A DNA stretch of 64,000 nucleotides from Marisediminitalea oceani (GTDB taxonomy: Bacteria; Pseudomonadota; Gammaproteobacteria; Enterobacterales; Alteromonadaceae): the NCBI RefSeq assembly GCF_003731635.1, contig NZ_RCUA01000068.1, positions 1-64,000 on the forward strand, read 5' to 3'. Of the stretch, positions 49,702 to 57,686 are shown piece after piece. Numbering within the stretch: position 1 is the stretch's first letter; each line of letters begins with the position of its first letter. The notes under the pieces are model-generated. The model did not search any database. It was not told the origin of the DNA and saw only the letters and a program-made list of their open reading frames with translations. A program made the translations under genes and the position numbers.

Positions 49702-51159
49702 TTAGGCCGCGCTTGATGCTGCGAACTGCATCATCTTTCGCTTATTGCGACGTGCAGACCACATAGCCCACACGGCAACGGCGAGCAACGGCACATTAAC
49801 CTGTAATGCTGCCACAGAAAATGCAGCAGTGCCAAAGCGCACCAGGTAAACCAGCCAGAATAAGGCAATCACTGATGCCAGCAGTTGCTTATACAGGGGC
49901 ACAATTCGCGCTTCGTCATTAAGGCGTAAGGCCAGACCGGCAAGCACCGCCAGCGCCACCCAGAATACCAGGGTAGGTGAGACAGCCACCGCAAAATAGC
50001 TCAGTGCACTTACTACCAATGCCACTGGCGTGCCCCACACAAATGCCGGCCAGAGCAGATTAAGTGCGTCGCGGGTCTGGCGCTTCTTGAGCCAGATATT
50101 CATGCCGGTGGCAGACACCACAGTCAGCATCATGCCCAGCACAATGTAGAGTATCTTCACCGGCATGCCGATAAAGTCACCAAAATGGATTCGAAATACG
50201 GAATACAGGGTTTGCATGCCGCCGTCACCATCAGAATACCCGGCTTTACCCAGATAATTGCCGGCCGAGTCATAGCGGTAGTTCTCTGAGTAAATCAGGC
50301 GCTCAGGGGTTTTTACAAAAAACTCCAGAAACTGCTGCGGTGTATGTGGTTCGTGTACCGTAAAGAACAGCAAGTTGCCTTCGGTATTTACCCGCCCCTG
50401 CAGATCGCGCATGGCGGTACCGATATCGGGCGGGGCAATCTCCTGCACCAGCTCGGGCTCGGGCGTAAAAGCACGGTCGTAAACGGCCTGGGTATCGCCA
50501 TCGTAGAACGCCTGGGCAATTAGGGTTACAAACACCCCGGCCAGGCCAAAATAGGCACCGGTGATTGCTATCATCAGATGAAACGGCGTGCCCCACACAC
50601 TCAGGCGATTATGCATATCAATGTTTTCCTTCAGGCCGTCGCCGCCATACCGAAACTTAAAAGCGTCTTTGATGATTCTGGGATGCGCCATCAGGCCCGA
50701 TACAATCAGTGCACACAACAAGGCGCCGCAGGCACTCACCAGGATCATGCCAAACGAATGGGGCAGGTGCAGGTACAAATGCAAATCCACCAGCATTCGC
50801 GACCAGGTGACATTTTCCTGCTCAATTAACGTGCCCTGCTCATCCACAAAATGGGCCCGGTGATCATCTTCCATCACCAGCCGCGGAATGCCAGTACCAG
50901 GGAACACAAAATAATAGTGATGGGTGTCATCACTGTATTGCTCAGTAAAGCTGGTATAGGCGCGCTCCACCTGTTCGACGGTGTATTCAGTTGTCTCCGG
51001 GATATTGGGTTGCTCCCAGCGCTCAAACTCTTTATGCAATACGGCAATGGTGCCCGATAAACAAATCAGGAACATCACCGCGCTAACAACCAGTCCCAGC
51101 CAGGTGTGAGACTGCAGCGAACGTTTTGCCAGACTGCCAGCAGAAACCGATTTAGCCAT
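49702..51159 (-). CDS. PepSY-associated TM-domain protein (iron-regulated membrane protein)
   Basis: 485 residues. Four large membrane helices are seen: HTWLGLVVSAVMFLICLSGTIAVL, FGMILVSACGALLCALIVSGLM, LMIAITGAYFGLAGVFVTLIAQ and ILYIVLGMMLTVVSATGMNIWL. Additional hydrophobic segments lie near the C-terminus. The PepSY_TM family is found beside TonB-dependent siderophore receptors and is thought to reduce or release siderophore iron. The ATG at 51159 has GGAGG about 5 nt upstream. It overlaps the 182-residue gene by 8 bp. Confidence 0.87.
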   Translation of the reverse strand: MAKSVSAGSLAKRSLQSHTWLGLVVSAVMFLICLSGTIAVLHKEFERWEQPNIPETTEYTVEQVERAYTSFTEQYSDDTHHYYFVFPGTGIPRLVMEDDHRAHFVDEQGTLIEQENVTWSRMLVDLHLYLHLPHSFGMILVSACGALLCALIVSGLMAHPRIIKDAFKFRYGGDGLKENIDMHNRLSVWGTPFHLMIAITGAYFGLAGVFVTLIAQAFYDGDTQAVYDRAFTPEPELVQEIAPPDIGTAMRDLQGRVNTEGNLLFFTVHEPHTPQQFLEFFVKTPERLIYSENYRYDSAGNYLGKAGYSDGDGGMQTLYSVFRIHFGDFIGMPVKILYIVLGMMLTVVSATGMNIWLKKRQTRDALNLLWPAFVWGTPVALVVSALSYFAVAVSPTLVFWVALAVLAGLALRLNDEARIVPLYKQLLASVIALFWLVYLVRFGTAAFSVAALQVNVPLLAVAVWAMWSARRNKRKMMQFAASSAA

Positions 51160-51700
51160 GCGCCCCTCCAAATAACCACAAGCCAGCCACAGCAGCTGCG
51201 CCTAAAGATAAAACAATGTGCAGCCACTTACGCGATGACAGCACATACCAGTAAGCCAAAAGGCCCCACAATACCGGCATCACCAGTACGCCAGTGGCCA
51301 TTTGCTTGGGCTCAGATACAGGCAGCTGATACACCACAGCGATCATAATGAGCGCACAGATAAACATCTGCCCGGGTAAGACATACAGAATATGCCCGGT
51401 TTGCCGGGCAATCTGGCGCGGGGCAACCCGCCATTGATGCGCCGGTTTTACGCGCTCACGTGTTTGCCGTTGGGGGCTGGCCTCAACTGCGATAGCCGCC
51501 CACACAGTCAGCGCAGGCAAACACAAGCCAATGGTCAGGCCATATTCCACGCCAAGGACTAAATGCCAGCAATACACACTGCCGGCCACGGCTAACCAGC
51601 CCAACCAGGCATACACCGCTGAACTGTTGCGCCAGCCAAGGTATATACCACCGGCAGCTACGGTTGATCCAACCAAAGCCAGAAAACTTCCTAAAATCAT
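51152..51700 (-). CDS. Membrane protein paired with PepSY protein
   Basis: 182 residues with about five membrane helices in two groups (about 1-70 and 105-180) joined by a basic loop (QTRERVKPAHQWRVAPRQIARQ). No named family. The pair with the PepSY gene downstream, overlapping by 8 bp, suggests one membrane complex in iron handling. A siderophore receptor was not found in this window. Confidence 0.65.
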   Translation of the reverse strand: MILGSFLALVGSTVAAGGIYLGWRNSSAVYAWLGWLAVAGSVYCWHLVLGVEYGLTIGLCLPALTVWAAIAVEASPQRQTRERVKPAHQWRVAPRQIARQTGHILYVLPGQMFICALIMIAVVYQLPVSEPKQMATGVLVMPVLWGLLAYWYVLSSRKWLHIVLSLGAAAVAGLWLFGGAHG

Positions 51701-51917
51701 AAACTTTACTTATTATTTTGAGCTGGTGCAGCGGTCAGCACGTTAGCGCCTGATGAACCGCCTCTACGCAGTTTGATTTTGTCAGGCAGAGGCCCGACCC
51801 TAAAACGCAAATAAGAATAATTTACATTTACAAAAAGATCAATCTGCACAAAGCGATCTGTTTCAGGCTTAGTGTCATATCAATCTGTAACGGAACAACA
51901 CCATACAAGGAAATACT

Positions 51918-52343
51918 ATGACATCCCCTTACGCTTCTAAAACCCGTTTTACTCAGCTGTTACTGGCTTATGTCACGATGCTGCTGGTGTTTGGCGTGCT
52001 CGATGGTGTGTGGCTGGGCGTGGTGGCAAATCAATGGTATTTCGGCAGTCTTTCCGGCTTGTTGCGCGACCCTTTTATCACCTGGCCATGGCTGGTGTTT
52101 TATATTGGCTATTGCGCGGCGGGTTTATATCTGGCGGTGCTCCCGGCCAGACAAAACCTGGCCAAAGCGTTTCTCAACGGTGCTGTAGTGGGTGCCGCGG
52201 CTTATGGTGCCTATAACCTCACCAATTATTCCATCGTCGCCGACTGGCCGTTACCCATCACCCTGATAGACTGGACCTGGGGCACTGTCGCTACCGCCTT
52301 AGTCAGCACTAGCGGCGCACTGGCTATAAAACTTAAGGATTAG
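51918..52343 (+). CDS. DUF2177 family membrane protein
   Basis: 141 residues with four membrane helices. DUF2177 marks: FGVLDGVWLGVVANQWYFGSLSGLL at the first helix and NYSIVADWPLPITLIDWTWGTVATALVS near the end. The function is unknown. An AAGGAAA ribosome site precedes the start. It lies upstream of plsB with an 83-bp gap. Confidence 0.87.
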   Translation: MTSPYASKTRFTQLLLAYVTMLLVFGVLDGVWLGVVANQWYFGSLSGLLRDPFITWPWLVFYIGYCAAGLYLAVLPARQNLAKAFLNGAVVGAAAYGAYNLTNYSIVADWPLPITLIDWTWGTVATALVSTSGALAIKLKD

Positions 52344-52426
52344 CCGCAAGCAGGGTCCGTCACGCTATAACTGCCTGAAATCGTGATACACTATGCAGGT
52401 ATTTCATTAAACAGGACACCCAATTC

Positions 52427-54904
52427 ATGACTTGGATGCGTCAGGCTTTGCTTAACGTGTTTCGTCTACCGGTTAAGTGGCTGGTGAAAACCAACAGTAT
52501 TCCTTCTGATGTTGAGAGTGAACTCGGCATCGATAAATCACGCCCCATTATTTATTTGCTGCCATCCGATTCGGTCACCGATCAGCTGGCACTGCAAATG
52601 TCCGCGCAAAAGATGGGTCTGCCTGATCCTGTTGAGCCGGTGACGCTGGCAAATAAAAGCTATCCGGGCAGCCTGTTCCTGCGGCGCACTGAAGCACTGC
52701 TTCGCAAGCGAAATCAAAACACGGATATCGAGCCGGTTTTTACCGACCTGTTTCATTTGCACCGCGATCACAGCGACCTCGATGTTCAGGTGGTGCCGGT
52801 ATTTATCACCTGGGGCAGGACGCCAGGCAAAGGCAAACCGGGTCTGGCGGATTTACTCACCCTGTCAGCCGCGCCAAGTTGGTTACGCAAATTCTTTATC
52901 GTATTGTTTTTGGGTCGCGACACCTTTATCAGTTACAGCCAGGCGGTGTCATCACGGGCAATGGCCGATCAGCACAGTACAGATGAAAAGCTGGCTCACA
53001 AGCTTTCCCGCGTAGCAAGTACTCACTTTCACCGTAAGCGTCAGGCCATGACAGGCCCAACCCTGCTGGAACGGCAGGAGCTGAACAATGCGGTGCTCGG
53101 CTCCGAAATGGTCCGCAATGCCATTGGCGAAGAGATGCGTGCCAAAAAGCTCAGTGCCGACGAAGCACGCCAGGTTGCGGCAGGCTACCTGACTGAAATT
53201 GCCGCAGATTATCGGGAAGGGCTAATCCGCTTTGGTGATCGCCTGTTAACCCGTATCTGGAACAAAATTTATAACGGTATCAGTGTTGGTCACGCCAACC
53301 GTATTCGTGAACTGGCCAATAATGGTCACGAAATCATCTATGTACCCTGCCATCGCAGTCATATGGACTACCTCTTACTGACCTACGTGATCTACCATGA
53401 AGGCCTGGTCACACCGCATATCGCGGCAGGTATTAACCTTAACTTCTGGCCGGTAGGCGGTATTTTTCGGCGCGGTGGAGCGTTCTTCCTGCGCCGCAGC
53501 TTTGCCGGTAACAAGCTCTACACCGCCGTATTCCGCGAGTATCTGGAATTACTGTTTAAAAAAGGCTACGCGGTTAAGTATTACCCGGAAGGCGGCCGCA
53601 GCCGCACCGGACGCCTCATCCCGCCGAAAACCGGCATGCTGGCCATGACCATTCAGGCCGCGGTTAAAGGCGTCAACCGTCCAATCAGTCTGGTACCTGT
53701 GTACATTGGCTATGAAAACGTCATGGAAGTGAAGAGCTACCTGAGCGAGTTGAAGGGCGGCGCGAAAAAGAAAGAGTCCAACTGGCAGGTGTTTTCGGCC
53801 ATTAAAAAACTCAAAAATTACGGTCATGGCTTTGTGAATTTTGGCGAGCCACTGTCGCTTAATCAATTTCTCGACAATAAAGCCCCCGACTGGCGTGACA
53901 GTCAGGCCTTAAACCCCGAGAAAAAACCCGCCTGGTTAACCCCCACGGTTAACGGCCTGGCTAATGAGTTAATGACCCGGGTAAATAGTGCGGCCGCCAT
54001 TAATGGCATGGCGCTCACCGCGTTGTGCCTGCTGGCGTCAAAAACCCAGACCATGAGTAAAACGGAGCTGGCCCAGGCGATGCGCGATTATCTCGCCCTG
54101 TTTGAGCTGGCCCCGTACAGTGCTAATGCCACTCTACCCGAAGAGGATGCCGACGCACTGCTCGAACACACCTTGTCGTTAAAACGGTTACAGGTAAGCG
54201 AAGACAACTACGGCACGCTGATTAGCCCGATGCCGGATAACGCGGTGTTTTTAACCTACTACCGCAACAATATTATTCACCTGTTCGCCCTGCCGGGCCT
54301 TGTTATGACGGCCATTTTTGCCCATGGCAAACTGGAGAAAAACAACATTCTGCAGTTAATTGCGGCGCTTTATCCGCTGCTGCAGCGCGAGCTATTCCTG
54401 CACCTGTCGCAGGATGAAGCGCTGGCTTATACCGCGCAGCTGATTGATGCTTTCAAACAAACCGGCATGCTGCAGCAAAAAGGACGTTATCTGGCGTTGC
54501 CGGAAGCCGACAGCGAACAATTCCATTCAAGCTGGTTGCTGAGTCGCTGCATGCAGGAAACCCTGCAGCGTTACGCGGTAGTGCTGACCATTCTTAAACG
54601 CGACAAATTGATTAGCCGTAATGCCCTGGAACGGGAAAGTAAAACCGTGGCCGAGCGTTTATCCAAACTGTATGGCATGCACTCGCCAGAGTTTTACGAT
54701 AAAAATGTGCTGTCCAGCTTTATCAGTGCGTTACGGGATAACCACTGGCTGGATGCGGGCGAAGACGGCAGTCTGAAGTATTCCGAGGAAGCTTCGGCCC
54801 TGCGTAAAGATATCATGGCGTTAGTCTGGCCGGAGATAGTTCAGCATTTACAGCAGGATATTCTTCAGGCCGATAGGGAAGCAGGTGCCGATGAAAAAGT
54901 TTGA
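52427..54904 (+). CDS. plsB: Glycerol-3-phosphate 1-O-acyltransferase PlsB
   Basis: 825 residues, the usual length. It acylates sn-glycerol-3-phosphate, the first step in phospholipid synthesis, at the inner membrane. Acyltransferase block I is VPCHRSHMDYLLL (HX4D), followed by GGIFRRGGAFFLRRSF (substrate Arg), YYPEGGRSRTGRL and SLVPVYIGYE. In E. coli plsB is divergent from dgkA-lexA; here lexA is divergent too but 24 kb away. It overlaps wbuC by 14 bp. Confidence 0.96.
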   Translation: MTWMRQALLNVFRLPVKWLVKTNSIPSDVESELGIDKSRPIIYLLPSDSVTDQLALQMSAQKMGLPDPVEPVTLANKSYPGSLFLRRTEALLRKRNQNTDIEPVFTDLFHLHRDHSDLDVQVVPVFITWGRTPGKGKPGLADLLTLSAAPSWLRKFFIVLFLGRDTFISYSQAVSSRAMADQHSTDEKLAHKLSRVASTHFHRKRQAMTGPTLLERQELNNAVLGSEMVRNAIGEEMRAKKLSADEARQVAAGYLTEIAADYREGLIRFGDRLLTRIWNKIYNGISVGHANRIRELANNGHEIIYVPCHRSHMDYLLLTYVIYHEGLVTPHIAAGINLNFWPVGGIFRRGGAFFLRRSFAGNKLYTAVFREYLELLFKKGYAVKYYPEGGRSRTGRLIPPKTGMLAMTIQAAVKGVNRPISLVPVYIGYENVMEVKSYLSELKGGAKKKESNWQVFSAIKKLKNYGHGFVNFGEPLSLNQFLDNKAPDWRDSQALNPEKKPAWLTPTVNGLANELMTRVNSAAAINGMALTALCLLASKTQTMSKTELAQAMRDYLALFELAPYSANATLPEEDADALLEHTLSLKRLQVSEDNYGTLISPMPDNAVFLTYYRNNIIHLFALPGLVMTAIFAHGKLEKNNILQLIAALYPLLQRELFLHLSQDEALAYTAQLIDAFKQTGMLQQKGRYLALPEADSEQFHSSWLLSRCMQETLQRYAVVLTILKRDKLISRNALERESKTVAERLSKLYGMHSPEFYDKNVLSSFISALRDNHWLDAGEDGSLKYSEEASALRKDIMALVWPEIVQHLQQDILQADREAGADEKV

Positions 54905-55370
54905 TATTGAGTTACTCAGTGAACTAAGAGCACGGGCTGAAGCCAGCCCGCGCCGCCGCGCACACCACAATGTGCATGACGACTATCAGCAGCCGGTACA
55001 GCGCCTGTTTGTAAGCATGCTGCCCGACTCTTATGTAAGACCCCATCGCCACAGCCAGGCGCATAAATGGGAATTCTTTATGGTGGTGGACGGTTGCCTG
55101 GAGCTGTTATTTTTTGATGATCACGGCGTGCTCACAGAGCGCCTTGCTCTGGGCCCGGGCAGTGATTGCCTGGGGGTGGAAATTCCTCCTAACACCTGGC
55201 ATGCCACTGTGTGTCATCAGCCGGTTACTTTTGTTGAGGTTAAACAAGGGCCCTACGAAGTGACTGACGATAAAGACTTTGCCGACTGGGCGCCGGCTGA
55301 GGGCGACGACGCTGTTACGGCTTTTCTGGCCAGTATGAAAATACTGCGGCCGGGGAACGTCTTGAGCTGA
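54891..55370 (+). CDS. WbuC family cupin-fold metalloprotein
   Basis: 159 residues. The cupin core carries SYVRPHRHSQAHKWEFFMVVDGCLELLFFDDHG, with a His/His/Glu-type metal set, and PPNTWHATVCHQPVTFVEVKQGPY. WbuC proteins occur in O-antigen and other loci, but their reaction is unknown. The start at 54891 lies within plsB; coupling with plsB is likely, which links it to envelope lipid or polysaccharide synthesis. Confidence 0.85.
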   Translation: MKKFDIELLSELRARAEASPRRRAHHNVHDDYQQPVQRLFVSMLPDSYVRPHRHSQAHKWEFFMVVDGCLELLFFDDHGVLTERLALGPGSDCLGVEIPPNTWHATVCHQPVTFVEVKQGPYEVTDDKDFADWAPAEGDDAVTAFLASMKILRPGNVLS

Positions 55371-55395
55371 GGTTAATCAGTTGAAGGAGAAGGCA

Positions 55396-56001
55396 ATGCA
55401 ATCCTGGATCAGCGTAATACTGCTCGGGCTAATGATAGCCATATCACCGGTTCAGGCCAGCGCGGCCGATTATCCTGGCATCATTCGCATCGCTGAACTG
55501 GACATTGACCCGCAGCACCTGGATGAATACCTGGCCCTGTTGACCGAGGAAGCCGAGGCTTCGGTACGGCTTGAACCTGGCGTCATCGCTATATTTCCTA
55601 TGGTACAGGAACAAAACCCCAGCGCCGTGCGGATCCTGGAGATATACGCCAGTCAGCAGGCTTATGAGTCACACATTAAAACCGCCCATTTTTTAAAGTA
55701 TAAAAAGGCCACGTTACACATGGTAAAAGCGTTGCGGCTGATTGATATGCAGGCCATCGATGCTCGCACCATGTCAATACTGTTTAGCAAAATGGCAACG
55801 CCACCGCCAATGTTAATGTGCCCAGCTCACGGCGATCAAGAAAATGCTCAGCCTTCAGGGCATCCAGCGTTTCCAGCACCAACGGCGAGTCAGTGGGTAC
55901 TGCGCTGCCCAGCATATATCGCTCGTAATGACTGTATACCCAGTATACCTTGCCGGGTGTCATCAGTTTGTAGACCAGAAATGTGTCGCGCAGCTCGGTA
56001 G
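55396..56001 (+). CDS. Exported quinol-monooxygenase-like (ABM) protein with an abnormal 3' end
   Basis: From the ATG at 55396, behind GGAGAAGG, the frame encodes a signal peptide (SVILLGLMIAISPVQASA) and an ABM-type dimeric barrel: IIRIAELDIDPQHLDEYLALL, RILEIYASQQAYESHIKTAHFLKYKKAT and KALRLIDMQAID. The natural protein should end near residue 135 (about 55800). Instead the frame runs on for about 65 codons that are antisense to a kduI fragment and rich in Cys/Pro. So the gene has lost its own stop in a deletion or rearrangement, and the encoded tail is nonsense. Confidence 0.65.
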   Translation: MQSWISVILLGLMIAISPVQASAADYPGIIRIAELDIDPQHLDEYLALLTEEAEASVRLEPGVIAIFPMVQEQNPSAVRILEIYASQQAYESHIKTAHFLKYKKATLHMVKALRLIDMQAIDARTMSILFSKMATPPPMLMCPAHGDQENAQPSGHPAFPAPTASQWVLRCPAYIARNDCIPSIPCRVSSVCRPEMCRAAR

Positions 56002-56068
56002 TGTCGTAACCTTTTACCTCGCGCTGCCCTACTGCATACCTGACTTCATATTCAGTTTTGTTAGACAT
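55790..56068 (-). pseudogene. kduI: 5-dehydro-4-deoxy-D-glucuronate isomerase, truncated and frameshifted (kduI remnant)
   Basis: The first about 80 residues match KduI: EVRYAVGQREVKGYDTTELRDTFLV, YWVYSHYERYMLGSAVPT and AEHFLDRRELG. After RRELGT the frame is wrong; one base later it would continue INIGGG, as in KduI. A base is thus missing near 55817-55819. Sequence then joins the monooxygenase gene at about 55790-55800, and the remaining roughly 200 residues are gone. KduI isomerises 5-keto-4-deoxyuronate from pectin and other uronates. It follows kduD, so this was a kduD-kduI operon. Confidence 0.82.
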
Positions 56069-56092
56069 ATAAGTCCTTAAATCAATTCGTTG

Positions 56093-56857
56093 CTATCGGG
56101 CCAGGAACCCGCCATCGACGGCGAGTACAAGCCCATTAATGTAGTTACTGGCGGCGCTGGCCAAAAAGACGGCCGCACCCTGTAAGTCTGAGGTTTCGCC
56201 CCAGCGCGCGGCTGGGATACGTTTGAGAATTTCACTGCTGCGCTCAGGATCGTCCTGCAATGCTTGAGTGTTGTCGGTGCGGATATAACCCGGCGCGATA
56301 GCATTGACCTGCACATTGTGCTGCCCACACTCGTTGGCAAGAGCCTTGGTTAAACCCGCTACCGCATGCTTACTGGCGGTATACGCTGGCACCGTGATGC
56401 CACCGCTGTAGCTGAGCATAGACGCAATATTAATAATTTTGCCCTGCTGACGTGCCACCATGTCTTTTCCGATTTGCTGACACAAAATAAAAGTGGCATC
56501 GAGGTTTACCTGCAACGAGTGCTGCCACTGTTCCAGTGGAAACTCTACCGCCGGACTGCGATAAATAGTGCCGCCATTGTTCACCAGCACATTCACCTCG
56601 CCGTATACGCCTTTGGCTTTTTCAGCCAGCGCCTGCACGGCCGTAACGTCTGACAAATCAGCAAACAGTTCTGTGGCCTCACCACCTGCATCGGTAATTT
56701 TGCTGACGGTGTCTGCACAACCGCCTTCACGACTACTGGCACAAATGACTTTCGCACCGGCACCCGCAAACCCTGTAGCCAGCGCCTGACCAATGCCACG
56801 ACTGGCACCGGTTACTAAAGCAACCTTGTTGGTTAATCCAAAATCAGGGGAGGTCAT
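56093..56857 (-). CDS. kduD: 2-dehydro-3-deoxy-D-gluconate 5-dehydrogenase KduD
   Basis: 254 residues, SDR fold. It interconverts 2,5-diketo-3-deoxygluconate and KDG in uronate breakdown. TGASRGIG (about 17-24), NNGG, the catalytic IASMLSYSGGITVPAYTASKHA, and GYIRTDNTQAL and NGLVLAVDGGFLAR at the end are the KduD pattern. Its usual partner kduI directly follows but is destroyed. A KdgR-type pathway role is therefore lost or taken by another isomerase. The perfect palindrome at 56966-56981 lies upstream. Confidence 0.9.
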   Translation of the reverse strand: MTSPDFGLTNKVALVTGASRGIGQALATGFAGAGAKVICASSREGGCADTVSKITDAGGEATELFADLSDVTAVQALAEKAKGVYGEVNVLVNNGGTIYRSPAVEFPLEQWQHSLQVNLDATFILCQQIGKDMVARQQGKIINIASMLSYSGGITVPAYTASKHAVAGLTKALANECGQHNVQVNAIAPGYIRTDNTQALQDDPERSSEILKRIPAARWGETSDLQGAAVFLASAASNYINGLVLAVDGGFLAR

Positions 56858-56965
56858 ATACCCGTTCTCCTGTCAGCTAACGTTCGCAAATGAGCCTATA
56901 GTGTGGTTGGCAGGCCTGAATTGAAGCAAGTAATCCATGGCGAAAGCGCCAAATACCGCAGGTTT

Positions 56966-56981
56966 GTTTCACATGTGAAAC
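56966..56981. promoter_or_regulatory. Perfect 16-bp palindrome upstream of kduD
   Basis: GTTTCACATGTGAAAC is symmetric and lies 109 bp before the kduD start. GTTTC/GAAAC half-sites occur in operators for uronate-pathway regulators. The regulator itself is not in the window. Confidence 0.55.
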
Positions 56982-57145
56982 TCATTGAAAGGAAGCGATT
57001 GTACCCGCCGGTGAAAGTGAAGAATTTAGCGTAGTGATAGCGAAGGAATTGCCCAATGGTGCTAACAAGCGGCCATCACAGCCGACGGGCATATTTACAA
57101 ATCCCGGCAGCCTTCCAGTGCGCTGTTAGCCTGGCTTTGGTTAGA

Positions 57146-57607
57146 TCAATCGCCGAGTAGTTTCTGACGAATGTCCATCCACGCTTTACCAATATGATTC
57201 AGGCCGCGCTGATCGCGACCAATGCCCCAGAAATAATCATATTGTGAGGTTTCAATAATCAATCTGTCTTCGGTTGCAAACAGTGCTTCGCGGACTTCGT
57301 CATACATTTGTACTTTGGTGTACAAAGCGCGTTTCATCAGGATCGGCGCAGTGACTTTAAAGTCCGCGATTTTGCCACGAAACCAGGCCTGACCATAGGC
57401 ATTGGCTTTCTCACCGCTCGGCAGCGCAACCACTTTACTGGCATGCCGGGCGCTGCGTAAGGTTTTGGCCTGAACATAATGTTCGCAGGTCAGCCAGTTC
57501 TGCTCATCCAGAAAAATGGGATGTGCCGAACACGTAGAAAGTGGGTTTGCACTATCGAACCGGGAAAACTGATACGCTTTCTCAATAACCAGGTTAGCAG
57601 TGAACAC
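57146..57607 (-). CDS. NADAR family protein (YbiA-like)
   Basis: 153 residues. NADAR/YbiA marks: NWLTCEHYVQAKTL near residue 35, EVREALFATEDRLIIETSQYDYFWGIGRDQRGLNHIGKAWMDIR near the end. Family members hydrolyse N-glycosidic bonds of riboflavin-pathway intermediates, and some reverse ADP-ribosylation. The conserved GRDQRGLNH and EHY suggest an active enzyme. It is a single gene with no obvious ADP-ribosylation partner. Confidence 0.87.
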   Translation of the reverse strand: MFTANLVIEKAYQFSRFDSANPLSTCSAHPIFLDEQNWLTCEHYVQAKTLRSARHASKVVALPSGEKANAYGQAWFRGKIADFKVTAPILMKRALYTKVQMYDEVREALFATEDRLIIETSQYDYFWGIGRDQRGLNHIGKAWMDIRQKLLGD

Positions 57608-57686
57608 AATAATTCCTCAGGCAAAATGTAATCGTCAGGCAGTATATAGCGTTCTGAAGCCGTTGTAATTTTGTAATGAGTATGAC

